Both the position numbers and the translations under genes were made by a program. The notes under the pieces are model-generated. The model saw nothing but the letters and a program-made list of their open reading frames with translations, made no database searches and was not told the origin of the DNA. A stretch of 35,794 nucleotides of DNA from Thermoproteota archaeon (GTDB lineage: Archaea; Thermoproteota; Thermoprotei_A; Sulfolobales; Desulfurococcaceae): assembly GCA_030550615.1 (NCBI GenBank), contig JAUQPA010000011.1:1-35794 (forward strand). The letters are read 5' to 3'. Shown piece by piece: positions 9,043 through 15,995 of this stretch; position 1 is the first letter of the stretch; each line of letters opens with the position of its first letter.

Positions 9043-9318
9043 CTACATTATACCTAGCCTAGTAGCCACATCTGTAGCCTTGTACTCAGGTGAAAGCTTA
9101 ACATATGCTTTTTTCTCGCCTTTAGATGTAATCAACGTTCTTACTTCATCTACTTTAACATTAAATAAGTATTCAACAGCTTGCTTAATGTCTTGTTTAC
9201 TTGCGTTTATATCAACTATGAATGTCAAAGTATTTTGTTTATCGATCAGCGTTAAAGCCTTCTCGCTTTGAACAGGGCGTATTATTATCTTTGTTAAACG
9301 CTCTAAATCCCTGCTCAT
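9043..9318 (-). CDS. rpl23: 50S ribosomal protein uL23
   Basis: Tunnel-exit protein of 91 residues. It shows [53 protein letters not shown], the universal L23 pattern. It overlaps uL4 by four bases. Confidence 0.96.
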   Translation of the reverse strand: MSRDLERLTKIIIRPVQSEKALTLIDKQNTLTFIVDINASKQDIKQAVEYLFNVKVDEVRTLITSKGEKKAYVKLSPEYKATDVATRLGIM

Positions 9319-10142
9319 AGATAAACCACCTTGTATTTACTGATGATTTCATCCAGAGCACTCTTAGATACAACCATTAATCTACCCGGTATTCCTCCCG
9401 GGGCTAGGTGCAGTATACTCAAGTTATTAGGAGTAGCTATGTCAACGCCGGGTAGGTTTCTCACAGCTTTGGCAAATGGTTTATCGTAGCTTGTTAAAAC
9501 AAATAATACACTACGAGGCTCAACATATCTCCTACCGCGCATTTTGCCTTTACCAGCTCTTATTCTTGTTCTTTCATAGCTTCTTTCAATATCGCTCCAA
9601 ACACCTATTTTCTCGAGATACCCCTTAACTTCCTTTGTCTTGGAAAACTTGAGTTCAACATCATCAACTAGCACTATGGGTAATTTATCAGCGGAGAAAA
9701 CGTGTCCTCTCGCCTTCACTAGATCTACTCTTGATGTTGCAGCTAGAGCTGATATTATTGCAATTATCCGCTCATTTTTATTTACTTCTTCACGTAGTCT
9801 TCTATCAGGTCTCGGGGGAAAAGCAATGTGACCTTTCCTCGTAGAAACAACAAACCTCGCGGTTCCATTCGGCAAGCGGGGGACTCTAGCTAAACCGTAT
9901 CCAACTCCCCAATACTTGGCTGTTGTTCTTTTACCAGCCAAAGGATCTCTTCCCTTCGGCTGCAGCATTGCTGTGAACGCTGATAAGAATGCCCTGTTAA
10001 TAACGTCTTTTCTTATGGGATAGTAGAATAGGTCCGGTAACTCTACTTCACCTATTTTTTCTCCGTTGACATCGTAGAGATAAGTTGTTAATTTCGAGCT
10101 CTCTAAGTAAGGATCTCTAATACTAACGAGAACTCTGGTCAT
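9315..10142 (-). CDS. rpl4: 50S ribosomal protein uL4
   Basis: Tunnel-lining large-subunit protein. The family segments [46 protein letters not shown] and [21 protein letters not shown] are present, and the length is archaeal. The track starts at GTG 10154 (MCKAMTRV). ATG 10142 ([11 protein letters not shown]) begins just after the uL3 stop with AGGGTG upstream, so I use it (275 aa); the GTG start is not excluded. Confidence 0.95.
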   Translation of the reverse strand: MTRVLVSIRDPYLESSKLTTYLYDVNGEKIGEVELPDLFYYPIRKDVINRAFLSAFTAMLQPKGRDPLAGKRTTAKYWGVGYGLARVPRLPNGTARFVVSTRKGHIAFPPRPDRRLREEVNKNERIIAIISALAATSRVDLVKARGHVFSADKLPIVLVDDVELKFSKTKEVKGYLEKIGVWSDIERSYERTRIRAGKGKMRGRRYVEPRSVLFVLTSYDKPFAKAVRNLPGVDIATPNNLSILHLAPGGIPGRLMVVSKSALDEIISKYKVVYL

Positions 10143-10146
10143 GGCT

Positions 10147-11337
10147 TTACACACCCTGCTTGCTTTCTAGACTTAGATATGTTATTTTCGGAGCTGAGAG
10201 AGGAAGCCATTTGTGATGGGGTCTTATGGGGTGTCTTAACACCAATAATCTTTTATCTGATCCTATCGTTGTACCTTTAATTAGAATATATGGACCATAT
10301 ATTAAGCCGTAATTCAAAAAGCCTCCTTTAACCACAGCCTCTAAGCCATTTAACCCTATTCTAAGTATTCTTTTATTATATTCTGTTCTTCTATGGAAAC
10401 CCATTTGACCGGGTTGAGGTGGCTCGCTCATAGAGTACGTAAATGCGGGGCCACGTGTTCCTATTTTTCTGCTTCCCTTGCGGTGTTTATGCCATCTCGG
10501 TAATTCTTTGACTCCAAACCTCTTAATTACACCTTGGAATCCATGTCCCTTCGTAACACCTATTACGTCAACGAACTGACCCTCCATGAAAACATCGCTC
10601 GGAGTCAGATACGACCCTAGTATTGATTTAGCGTATTCTATTCTCTCATCTATAGTTTTACCATGTATTTTTATTTCAAGTATTTCAGGCTTCTTCTTGC
10701 CGATACCCGATAGAACTGGGATAGTCGTTACTATTGCGCGTACATCCACTATATCTCCACTTAGTGTTTTTTTGAATTCATCCTCGCTGGATTCCGCCAC
10801 GAACTTAAAGCCGTACTCCCCGCCTGGATCTGGTTTAACTAACCCATGGTTACTTTTTCTTAAACCCAGCAGATATTTTCGGACTATTTCCTTCGGTTCT
10901 AGGTTCCACAACGGATTACTCATGTATAATTCGCTTGCTTTTAGAACAGCGTTTACGGGGTTCGCCCACACTTCGCCAATTGCTCTTAAGTATCCATCAT
11001 AATCTCTCGAATATGTTCTAATACCTATAACTACAACTGGTGGAGCATCTAAAACTGTTACTGGCACAAACACCTCTTTTCCCGTGAACGGTGTATTGGG
11101 TTTATCCTCTATTAGAACAGCGTGTGTCATACCGGCTTTGTAAACAGGGTAAGCAAGTAAAACAGGCTTTGAAACTACTCCTTTACTAGAAGCATCAGCT
11201 CCATACTTCTCTAATACGAGGTCAAACCAGCTTTTTTCAGGCCAGGATTTTATTCTCGGAGTTAGATCCTCAGCTCTCTTTCTAGGTCTAACTCCTAAAC
11301 TACCATGGCGTGGTGCACTTAGCTTCCTATGACCCAA
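10147..11337 (-). CDS. rpl3: 50S ribosomal protein uL3
   Basis: First gene of the ribosomal operon and an early-assembly protein reaching the peptidyl-transferase centre. It starts [21 protein letters not shown] and has [52 protein letters not shown]. At 396 residues it is longer than most archaeal uL3 I know (about 340-350). The extra length seems to lie in the middle (around [20 protein letters not shown] to [11 protein letters not shown]). The start is TTG with SD GGTGAAG. Confidence 0.96.
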   Translation of the reverse strand: MGHRKLSAPRHGSLGVRPRKRAEDLTPRIKSWPEKSWFDLVLEKYGADASSKGVVSKPVLLAYPVYKAGMTHAVLIEDKPNTPFTGKEVFVPVTVLDAPPVVVIGIRTYSRDYDGYLRAIGEVWANPVNAVLKASELYMSNPLWNLEPKEIVRKYLLGLRKSNHGLVKPDPGGEYGFKFVAESSEDEFKKTLSGDIVDVRAIVTTIPVLSGIGKKKPEILEIKIHGKTIDERIEYAKSILGSYLTPSDVFMEGQFVDVIGVTKGHGFQGVIKRFGVKELPRWHKHRKGSRKIGTRGPAFTYSMSEPPQPGQMGFHRRTEYNKRILRIGLNGLEAVVKGGFLNYGLIYGPYILIKGTTIGSDKRLLVLRHPIRPHHKWLPLSAPKITYLSLESKQGV

Positions 11338-11368
11338 ATTTCTTCACCATTTATTTTTTACATGTGAA

Positions 11369-11385
11369 AGCACTCATCTAGTGCT
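11369..11385 (-). other. Small leader hairpin before uL3
   Basis: On the minus strand AGCACT-agatg-AGTGCT forms a perfect six-pair stem with a five-base loop. It sits between the presumed TATA box and the uL3 SD, at or very near the predicted 5' end of the operon mRNA. It could stabilise the long transcript or serve autoregulation by an operon protein; neither can be shown from sequence alone. Confidence 0.4.
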
Positions 11386-11403
11386 CTATTTAGTCTAGTC
11401 TTA

Positions 11404-11420
11404 TAGGTTTTTATATTTCA
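11404..11420 (-). promoter_or_regulatory. TATA box of the ribosomal protein operon
   Basis: The minus strand reads TTGAAATATAAAAACC, a good crenarchaeal BRE (GAAA) plus TATA element. Transcription would begin about 26 bases downstream (near 11386), leaving a leader of roughly 45-50 bases with SD GGTGA before the TTG start of uL3. This is the only clear promoter in front of the 22-gene cluster. Confidence 0.6.
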
Positions 11421-11435
11421 ATCAGCTATTTTGAA

Positions 11436-12275
11436 TCACAGACCCCTTAAAAAAACATTTATAATTCCAAGAGTAATAATGAGAGCTTCCTCTGTTCTAA
11501 CTGAAACAACTTTTTGCCGTGGAATCGTATTCCAAACGTAGTCAACGTAGTCTCCTAGTTCAAATCCCTCCTGGCTCGATATCTCGAATAAGTCGAATCT
11601 TGGTCCACCGAACAGCAAAGTAACATCACTACCACGCATTACTTCAATTAACTCCCTGCCTGGATATACTCCGCTTCTATCAGTAGCAATCACGAACTTT
11701 GAAATAGCTCTGTATTTATCAACTGCTTCTCTCAAACTACCAGTGAATAGAAGCCTAGGACCCGTATACAGTGGAGTTTCTATGCATTCAACGATGCGTC
11801 TTTCTACATTTCTAACGCGGAGTGGTGTTAACCCTGTTTTTTCACATTGATTTACTACGGAGTACACGGCATCATCACCTATTAAAGCCCTTAGTTTCCT
11901 ATTAGAATCTCTATAGATGTAACCTACTCTGATCTCGTTGTTTCTAGGCTTCTTACTAACGTTGAAAACCTCTAGTCTTATCGGCGGAAGCATGCCTACA
12001 TACTTTAATAAAGGATTTATCGGAATAAGCTTTCTACGTAAATATGGCGGAGTAAAGAAGTATTTCCAGTGGTTCTCAATAAGTTTCTTGTGCTCGTTGA
12101 ATTCCTCGAGATCCGTGGATGGCTCCTTGTAGAAAACAACTTCGTGTACGCCAAATATCGAAGTCCAGCGGGCAACCTGGTGTATTCTAATAGATTTAAG
12201 AGCCAGGTGGTGTTCAACGCTAAGAATACTAGTTGGTAAAACAACTCTTAAAAACGTCTCTAGTAACGTGGACAT
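11436..12275 (-). CDS. SPOUT-superfamily RNA methyltransferase (COG2106/SPOUT1 type)
   Basis: A 279-residue protein resembling the archaeal/eukaryotic SPOUT family that includes MTH1 and human SPOUT1 (C9orf114), predicted RNA methyltransferases. The N-terminal half has HQVARWTSIFGVHEVVFYKEP and an insertion with PPYLRRKLIPINPLLKYVGMLPPI. The C-terminal half has the trefoil-knot S-adenosylmethionine-binding segments: FVIATDRSGVYPG, LLFGGPRFDLFEI and VWNTIPRQKVVSVRTEEALIITLGIIN. Being upstream of uL3 is its usual place in archaea, consistent with a role in ribosome biogenesis. The exact modified base is not visible from sequence. Confidence 0.85.
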   Translation of the reverse strand: MSTLLETFLRVVLPTSILSVEHHLALKSIRIHQVARWTSIFGVHEVVFYKEPSTDLEEFNEHKKLIENHWKYFFTPPYLRRKLIPINPLLKYVGMLPPIRLEVFNVSKKPRNNEIRVGYIYRDSNRKLRALIGDDAVYSVVNQCEKTGLTPLRVRNVERRIVECIETPLYTGPRLLFTGSLREAVDKYRAISKFVIATDRSGVYPGRELIEVMRGSDVTLLFGGPRFDLFEISSQEGFELGDYVDYVWNTIPRQKVVSVRTEEALIITLGIINVFLRGL

Positions 12276-12285
12276 TAACTACACG

Positions 12286-12408
12286 CTACTCTGATTTCGA
12301 AGGCTTCTTTTTAACTTCTTTTTCTTTGGGTTTACTCGCGGCTTCTTCCTTCTCCTTTTTAATTGTTTCTTTAATCATGAATATTGTTGTTCTCTGTCTC
12401 CCACCCAT
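12286..12408 (-). CDS. Small charged protein, 40 aa, function unknown
   Basis: Too short for the ORF track. Minus-strand ATG 12408 after SD GAGGTGA encodes MGGRQRTTIFMIKETIKKEKE...KKKPSKSE, ending 11 bases before the SPOUT gene start. About half the residues are K, R or E. The MGG-plus-basic start recalls the N-terminal arm of crenarchaeal eS25, but the eS25 winged-helix domain is absent and there is no room for it downstream. It could be a short ribosome-associated peptide or a reduced eS25 relative; both are guesses. A TATA-like TTAAATATATTT about 60 bases upstream suggests it heads the SPOUT transcript. Confidence 0.6.
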   Translation of the reverse strand: MGGRQRTTIFMIKETIKKEKEEAASKPKEKEVKKKPSKSE

Positions 12409-12466
12409 TTATTAGTCACCTCGTGTTGAATCCACCTTGTTGATAATTTAAAACATCCAAATATAT

Positions 12467-14125
12467 TTAACGAGTGAAATTACTTGGTTTAAATGATACT
12501 GGCGTATATGTTTTAATAACTTTTGCTTCTCTCCTGGAAGTACTAACGAAAACTGCTTCTCCAACCCCCAACTTGGGTAGCAGCGTAGCATGTTCTTCTT
12601 TGAGGTTGAAAATTCTCGTTGTTTTATCAACGTAATCCCCGTTCCTAGAGCCGAAGACTACTATGTTATATATGTTCTCCAGTATTTCCCCAGGTATATC
12701 TTCCGGGTTTTGTGTTGATAGTACAACACCGAGTCTCCTACTTCTACCTTCCCTAACTATTTCAACTAGTGTTTTTAAGCCGAGAACACGCCATGCATCA
12801 TCAATTGCTAGTAGAACTCCTGATCCGCGTTCGTTTTCCCTTAGTAATATGTATCTCGAGAGACCAATACATAATCCTATATAGGCATTTTGATAGGATA
12901 CTCCATATCCTTCAACATCTATTAATACCCGCCCCTTCAGCAAATGATCAATCAATACATCTACACGCGAGTTCTTACTTAATAATTCAACGAATGGTAT
13001 TAGAATAGAAGCCTGTGGATTAACAAGTACACCGCTTTCTCCTTCTTTTTCAATAATGTTTAAAGCTCTAAGAACGCTGTCACTTGGTAGATTCCCAGCG
13101 CGTGATAACGCCTCTACGATCATAATTTTCCAATCGGCGGGATCTATCGCCGGAGGTTTAATTAAAATACTTAAAGGCACTTCCCGAGGGGTTATTAAGT
13201 TAATTAACTTATTCTCCAAGTATCGTTTAATATCTCCTTTAAAATCTAATGCAATAACGCTAACTACATCCTCGGAGAGAGCCTGCTCCAATATTCCTGC
13301 GAGAAGAGTTGTTTTTCCACGGCCAGTGGGACCAATTATAGCAGTATGCTTAAAGAATTCTTCAATAGCTACTTCCACCGGGTGTTGTGTATACTTATCG
13401 AACCCTATTACAATTGTTTTATCAAATGAGGGAGGTTTACTTAGAATAAGTGGTTGCATATGCGCTATTCTGTAAGCATCAACCTCCACGGTGTTAATTG
13501 AAGGTTTTTCTATTAAACCCAGCATGCTTAGAACAGCCTGAATAATATCGCTGTATGTGGCTCTCTCGAGTTTTAATCCATAGGTATTTCTAAAAGTACT
13601 GTGTATTATTGTCTCGTAGTAATCAGCTATATTTTTAGCTATACCCTTATCGTGTGATTTAACTCTATAAACTACGACAAGTGATATCTTAATGAACGGC
13701 TTACCGTTTAGTATCATGTCGTACATGTTTCTTAACTTAGACAACCTTATGTTGAGTTTTATTCTCGTTGATTCTTCAATACTGCTTTCAAGATCAACCT
13801 GTGTATTTAAAATTTCATTAGTTAATTTCTTAATCAAATGACTAGTATCTATTTCTTCTTTGACCAAGTACAAATGTACTCCTGAAGGTAGAGAATTAAG
13901 TAATGCTACATAAGATTCCATGAGGGTTCTCAGCGAGTTCTCCGAGAGATCGGAGGCGTTGTAATCAGCGTCTTTAAATATGAGGAATCTATTCAACACT
14001 ATTTTATTATCCGAGATGTAGATAATTAAGTCAGGTGGCTCAATCTCTACCCTAGAGATCCTTCCAGCGAAAACGCTTAGCGAAGCTGTATTTACTGCAG
14101 ATAGAAACTTATCGAGAAACCGCAT
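12467..14125 (-). CDS. VirB4/HerA-family ATPase of a Ced-like DNA-import cassette (CedB candidate)
   Basis: A 552-residue P-loop ATPase. Residues 1-220 form a VirB4-like N-terminal domain with no membrane helix. Residues 250-545 form the HerA/VirB4 motor: Walker A GPTGRGKT (about 265-272), Walker B LLAIDDAW (about 438-444) and a sensor STQNP. The usual Walker B DE pair is DD here. It is the last gene of a minus-strand cassette and overlaps the 54-aa two-helix gene by 17 bases. In Sulfolobus the Ced system imports DNA through CedA/CedA1/CedA2 powered by the HerA/VirB4 homologue CedB; by context this is the CedB-like motor. A second HerA-type ATPase at 20810 is membrane-anchored, so the identity of the true CedB orthologue stays open. 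Confidence 0.75.
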   Translation of the reverse strand: MRFLDKFLSAVNTASLSVFAGRISRVEIEPPDLIIYISDNKIVLNRFLIFKDADYNASDLSENSLRTLMESYVALLNSLPSGVHLYLVKEEIDTSHLIKKLTNEILNTQVDLESSIEESTRIKLNIRLSKLRNMYDMILNGKPFIKISLVVVYRVKSHDKGIAKNIADYYETIIHSTFRNTYGLKLERATYSDIIQAVLSMLGLIEKPSINTVEVDAYRIAHMQPLILSKPPSFDKTIVIGFDKYTQHPVEVAIEEFFKHTAIIGPTGRGKTTLLAGILEQALSEDVVSVIALDFKGDIKRYLENKLINLITPREVPLSILIKPPAIDPADWKIMIVEALSRAGNLPSDSVLRALNIIEKEGESGVLVNPQASILIPFVELLSKNSRVDVLIDHLLKGRVLIDVEGYGVSYQNAYIGLCIGLSRYILLRENERGSGVLLAIDDAWRVLGLKTLVEIVREGRSRRLGVVLSTQNPEDIPGEILENIYNIVVFGSRNGDYVDKTTRIFNLKEEHATLLPKLGVGEAVFVSTSRREAKVIKTYTPVSFKPSNFTR

Positions 14126-14273
14126 GTTTCTTCACCGTTCTCGCCACGTACACTACTATCGCAATGAGCAGAAGCGAAATCAAGAAGTAAGTGGAATCAT
14201 TGTTGAAAACACAGAGTACTAATCCATGTATAAATAACATCAATACAAGTAATCGCGTAGATGAAAACCTCAC
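14109..14273 (-). CDS. 54-aa two-helix membrane protein (CedA2-like or VirB3-like)
   Basis: Missing from the ORF track. Its GTG start at 14273 shares one base with the TAG stop of the CedA-like gene (TAGTG). It encodes MRFSSTRLLVLMLFIHGLVLCVFNNDSTYFLISLLLIAIVVYVARTVKKHAVSR. Two hydrophobic helices (about 7-23 and 29-44) are joined by a short polar NNDST turn, with a basic tail. The last 17 bases overlap the ATPase gene. Size, two-helix layout and order match CedA2, the small partner encoded after CedA in Sulfolobus. Position next to a VirB4-like gene also recalls bacterial VirB3, which can be fused to VirB4. No sequence identity can be claimed. Confidence 0.7.
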   Translation of the reverse strand: MRFSSTRLLVLMLFIHGLVLCVFNNDSTYFLISLLLIAIVVYVARTVKKHAVSR

Positions 14274-15631
14274 TACAAATTCACCGTTAGCTTCGCTATG
14301 GATGAGGAGACGCCTCCAAGTAATCGAGCTAGATTAAGAGATATTGCCAGTAGAATAGCTATGTAAATCAACGGCAACACAGTTAATTCTATGAATGCAT
14401 AAGTCCCCAGCATGATGATAACTTCGGGCGAGGTAAAGTCCACGTTGAGAGCTCTCAAGGCATATGGATACAGGTCAACATCAAGCGGAGTTGTAGCATA
14501 GTAATTCAGATAAACTGTGACAACATGTTCTCCTGGCGGCAATATATAGCTTCGAACATGGTAATTCACGCTGTACCAATTCTTTGTTTCAAGAGTATAG
14601 TTTTCGGCAGGAACATTGTCTAATAGGACCACCACGTCATCGTCTTTTTCAACGTATAGTTTGAACTCGCCTTGATCAGTGGAAAATAAGCTAATATTAA
14701 CGCTTTTCTCGCCTCTAACTACTCCATTTACATATGTGTTTGAATCAATTAAAACGAAACGGTTTGGAGCTAACGCGATTACATCAGGTAAGTAGAGGGT
14801 GATATTCCATGCATTTTCCTGAGTTCTCCGAAGAGTAGACGCGTATTTTAAGTCAACTACATTAAGCACTACCTCGTGGTCAAAGCACGGGAATCCACTG
14901 TACTTGTTAACCTCAAGAACACCTTTCTCGTTGAAACTATACCTGTACAGTAGTTCACCACTGCTATATCCTTCTATAACTGCTTGTCCAAAAGAATTAT
15001 TTGATGCATCAACGAGCTCAATGTACGCACTACAAACATTGTTCCCGGCGATGAGTGTATAACCCATTGTACTAGTCACTAGATTTATGAATTGAGGCAT
15101 TAAAGGCAAACCAATTGAGAACACAACCGTGATAGCAATTAGAGTAGACCCGACGTTCCTAGTCAATTTGAATGGAACCGCGTGTAGAGCTATTCCTAGT
15201 CCTATTAGTATAGAAGAACCAGCATGTATTATTGAGGACACTATCGAAGTTGCGATAATAGTAGTAAGAGACGTAGATACTAAACCTATAACTTGGCTTA
15301 GAAAGCCTTGGACGAGAAAGTTCAGCCTTATTTTACTCAGTATTAATCCAATGCCTTTTAACGCCGCGAAGATAGTTAGCAGAATACTCGTTTTCTCAGC
15401 AAGCCATAACGCGTAGAAACCCCAATTAGTACCTAGAATTATGCCGAAGTATTCTATTAAGTAAACTATGATCTGATAGGAGAAAGTCAAAACACATGAG
15501 AATATGCTTTCATTCACGAGTGCTCTACCGAGTTTTTTAACTGCGAAGAAGGGTAATGGGAGAGCTTTTAAAGCTAAACCAAGGCAGTACGATAAAACAG
15601 ATAAGTAAAAAGCAAGAGTTAAGAAATCCAT
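14273..15631 (-). CDS. CedA-like polytopic membrane protein with an outside domain
   Basis: A 452-residue membrane protein, the likely channel component of a Ced-type DNA importer. Residues 1-190 contain about five or six hydrophobic helices. Residues about 198-400 form a non-membrane, beta-rich domain with four NxS/T sequons and two cysteines (about 200 and 249), probably outside the cell. One strong helix follows (about 403-432). The motif LKALPLPFFAVKKLGRAL near residue 21 closely matches the loop of the 88-aa neighbour, and a second, weaker copy (IALHAVPFKLTRNVGSTL) lies near residue 147. Sulfolobus CedA, as I recall, is shorter and lacks such a large outside domain. It is preceded by the pilin-like gene and followed with one-base overlap by the 54-aa gene. 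Confidence 0.7.
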   Translation of the reverse strand: MDFLTLAFYLSVLSYCLGLALKALPLPFFAVKKLGRALVNESIFSCVLTFSYQIIVYLIEYFGIILGTNWGFYALWLAEKTSILLTIFAALKGIGLILSKIRLNFLVQGFLSQVIGLVSTSLTTIIATSIVSSIIHAGSSILIGLGIALHAVPFKLTRNVGSTLIAITVVFSIGLPLMPQFINLVTSTMGYTLIAGNNVCSAYIELVDASNNSFGQAVIEGYSSGELLYRYSFNEKGVLEVNKYSGFPCFDHEVVLNVVDLKYASTLRRTQENAWNITLYLPDVIALAPNRFVLIDSNTYVNGVVRGEKSVNISLFSTDQGEFKLYVEKDDDVVVLLDNVPAENYTLETKNWYSVNYHVRSYILPPGEHVVTVYLNYYATTPLDVDLYPYALRALNVDFTSPEVIIMLGTYAFIELTVLPLIYIAILLAISLNLARLLGGVSSSIAKLTVNL

Positions 15632-15653
15632 TTAAAATACACCGAGAGCTAAT

Positions 15654-15920
15654 TTAAGGCATTTGTGGAGGTTGAGGCATGGGTAGTTGAACAGATGAAA
15701 CAATATAGGCTATGATAGCAAACACCGTTGTACCCATCGCCAACCAGAAAGCTGCCCAAACAGCATCTTCTATTAATCTCCCTCCGAATCTCTTAAGCTT
15801 TAGAAAAGGTATTGGTAGACCTTTAATTAACCAGCCGACAACCCATGCGAGTAGAAATATAAACCACGCGATTATCACAATTGTTGTAATTAGTCCTTTA
15901 ACAAACTCTATTAAATCCAT
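15654..15920 (-). CDS. CedA1-like two-helix pilin protein
   Basis: An 88-residue protein with two transmembrane helices (about 9-31 and 50-74). They are joined by a basic loop, IKGLPIPFLKLKRFGGRLIED, and followed by a proline-rich tail (PMPQPPQMP). This hairpin layout is that of CedA1, which forms a conjugation-like pilus in Crenarchaea and is compared with VirB2 pilins. It is the first gene of the cassette, starting at ATG 15920 with SD GGTGATT and followed by the CedA-like gene 22 bases later. The assignment rests on size, topology and gene order. Confidence 0.72.
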   Translation of the reverse strand: MDLIEFVKGLITTIVIIAWFIFLLAWVVGWLIKGLPIPFLKLKRFGGRLIEDAVWAAFWLAMGTTVFAIIAYIVSSVQLPMPQPPQMP

Positions 15921-15995
15921 GTAATCACCTAATTACATAGAGATTGTTTAATAATAGGGGGGAGTGGTGAAAGTAAACCTAGCGGTGGTAGTAAA
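15921..15995. promoter_or_regulatory. Divergent promoter region between the ced-like cassette and the PP-loop gene
   Basis: These 75 bases separate two divergent genes. GTTTAATAAT (about 15947-15956) is TATA-like toward the plus-strand gene, and its complement ATTATTAAAC can serve the minus-strand cassette. SD sites GGTGATT (minus) and GGTGG (plus) frame the region. Confidence 0.4.

Noticed and set aside
12448-12630. 60-aa minus ORF over the end of the cassette ATPase
   Set aside because: It lies in another frame inside the 552-aa ATPase gene, which has intact family motifs; no independent start signal.
15129-15416. Plus-strand 95-aa ORF opposite the CedA-like gene
   Set aside because: Shadow ORF; the minus frame shows a clear helix pattern and coupled neighbours.
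12467-15920. Integrated plasmid or virus as the source of the VirB4-like genes
   Set aside because: No integrase, att repeats, tRNA target, relaxase or replication gene nearby, and base composition resembles the neighbours.
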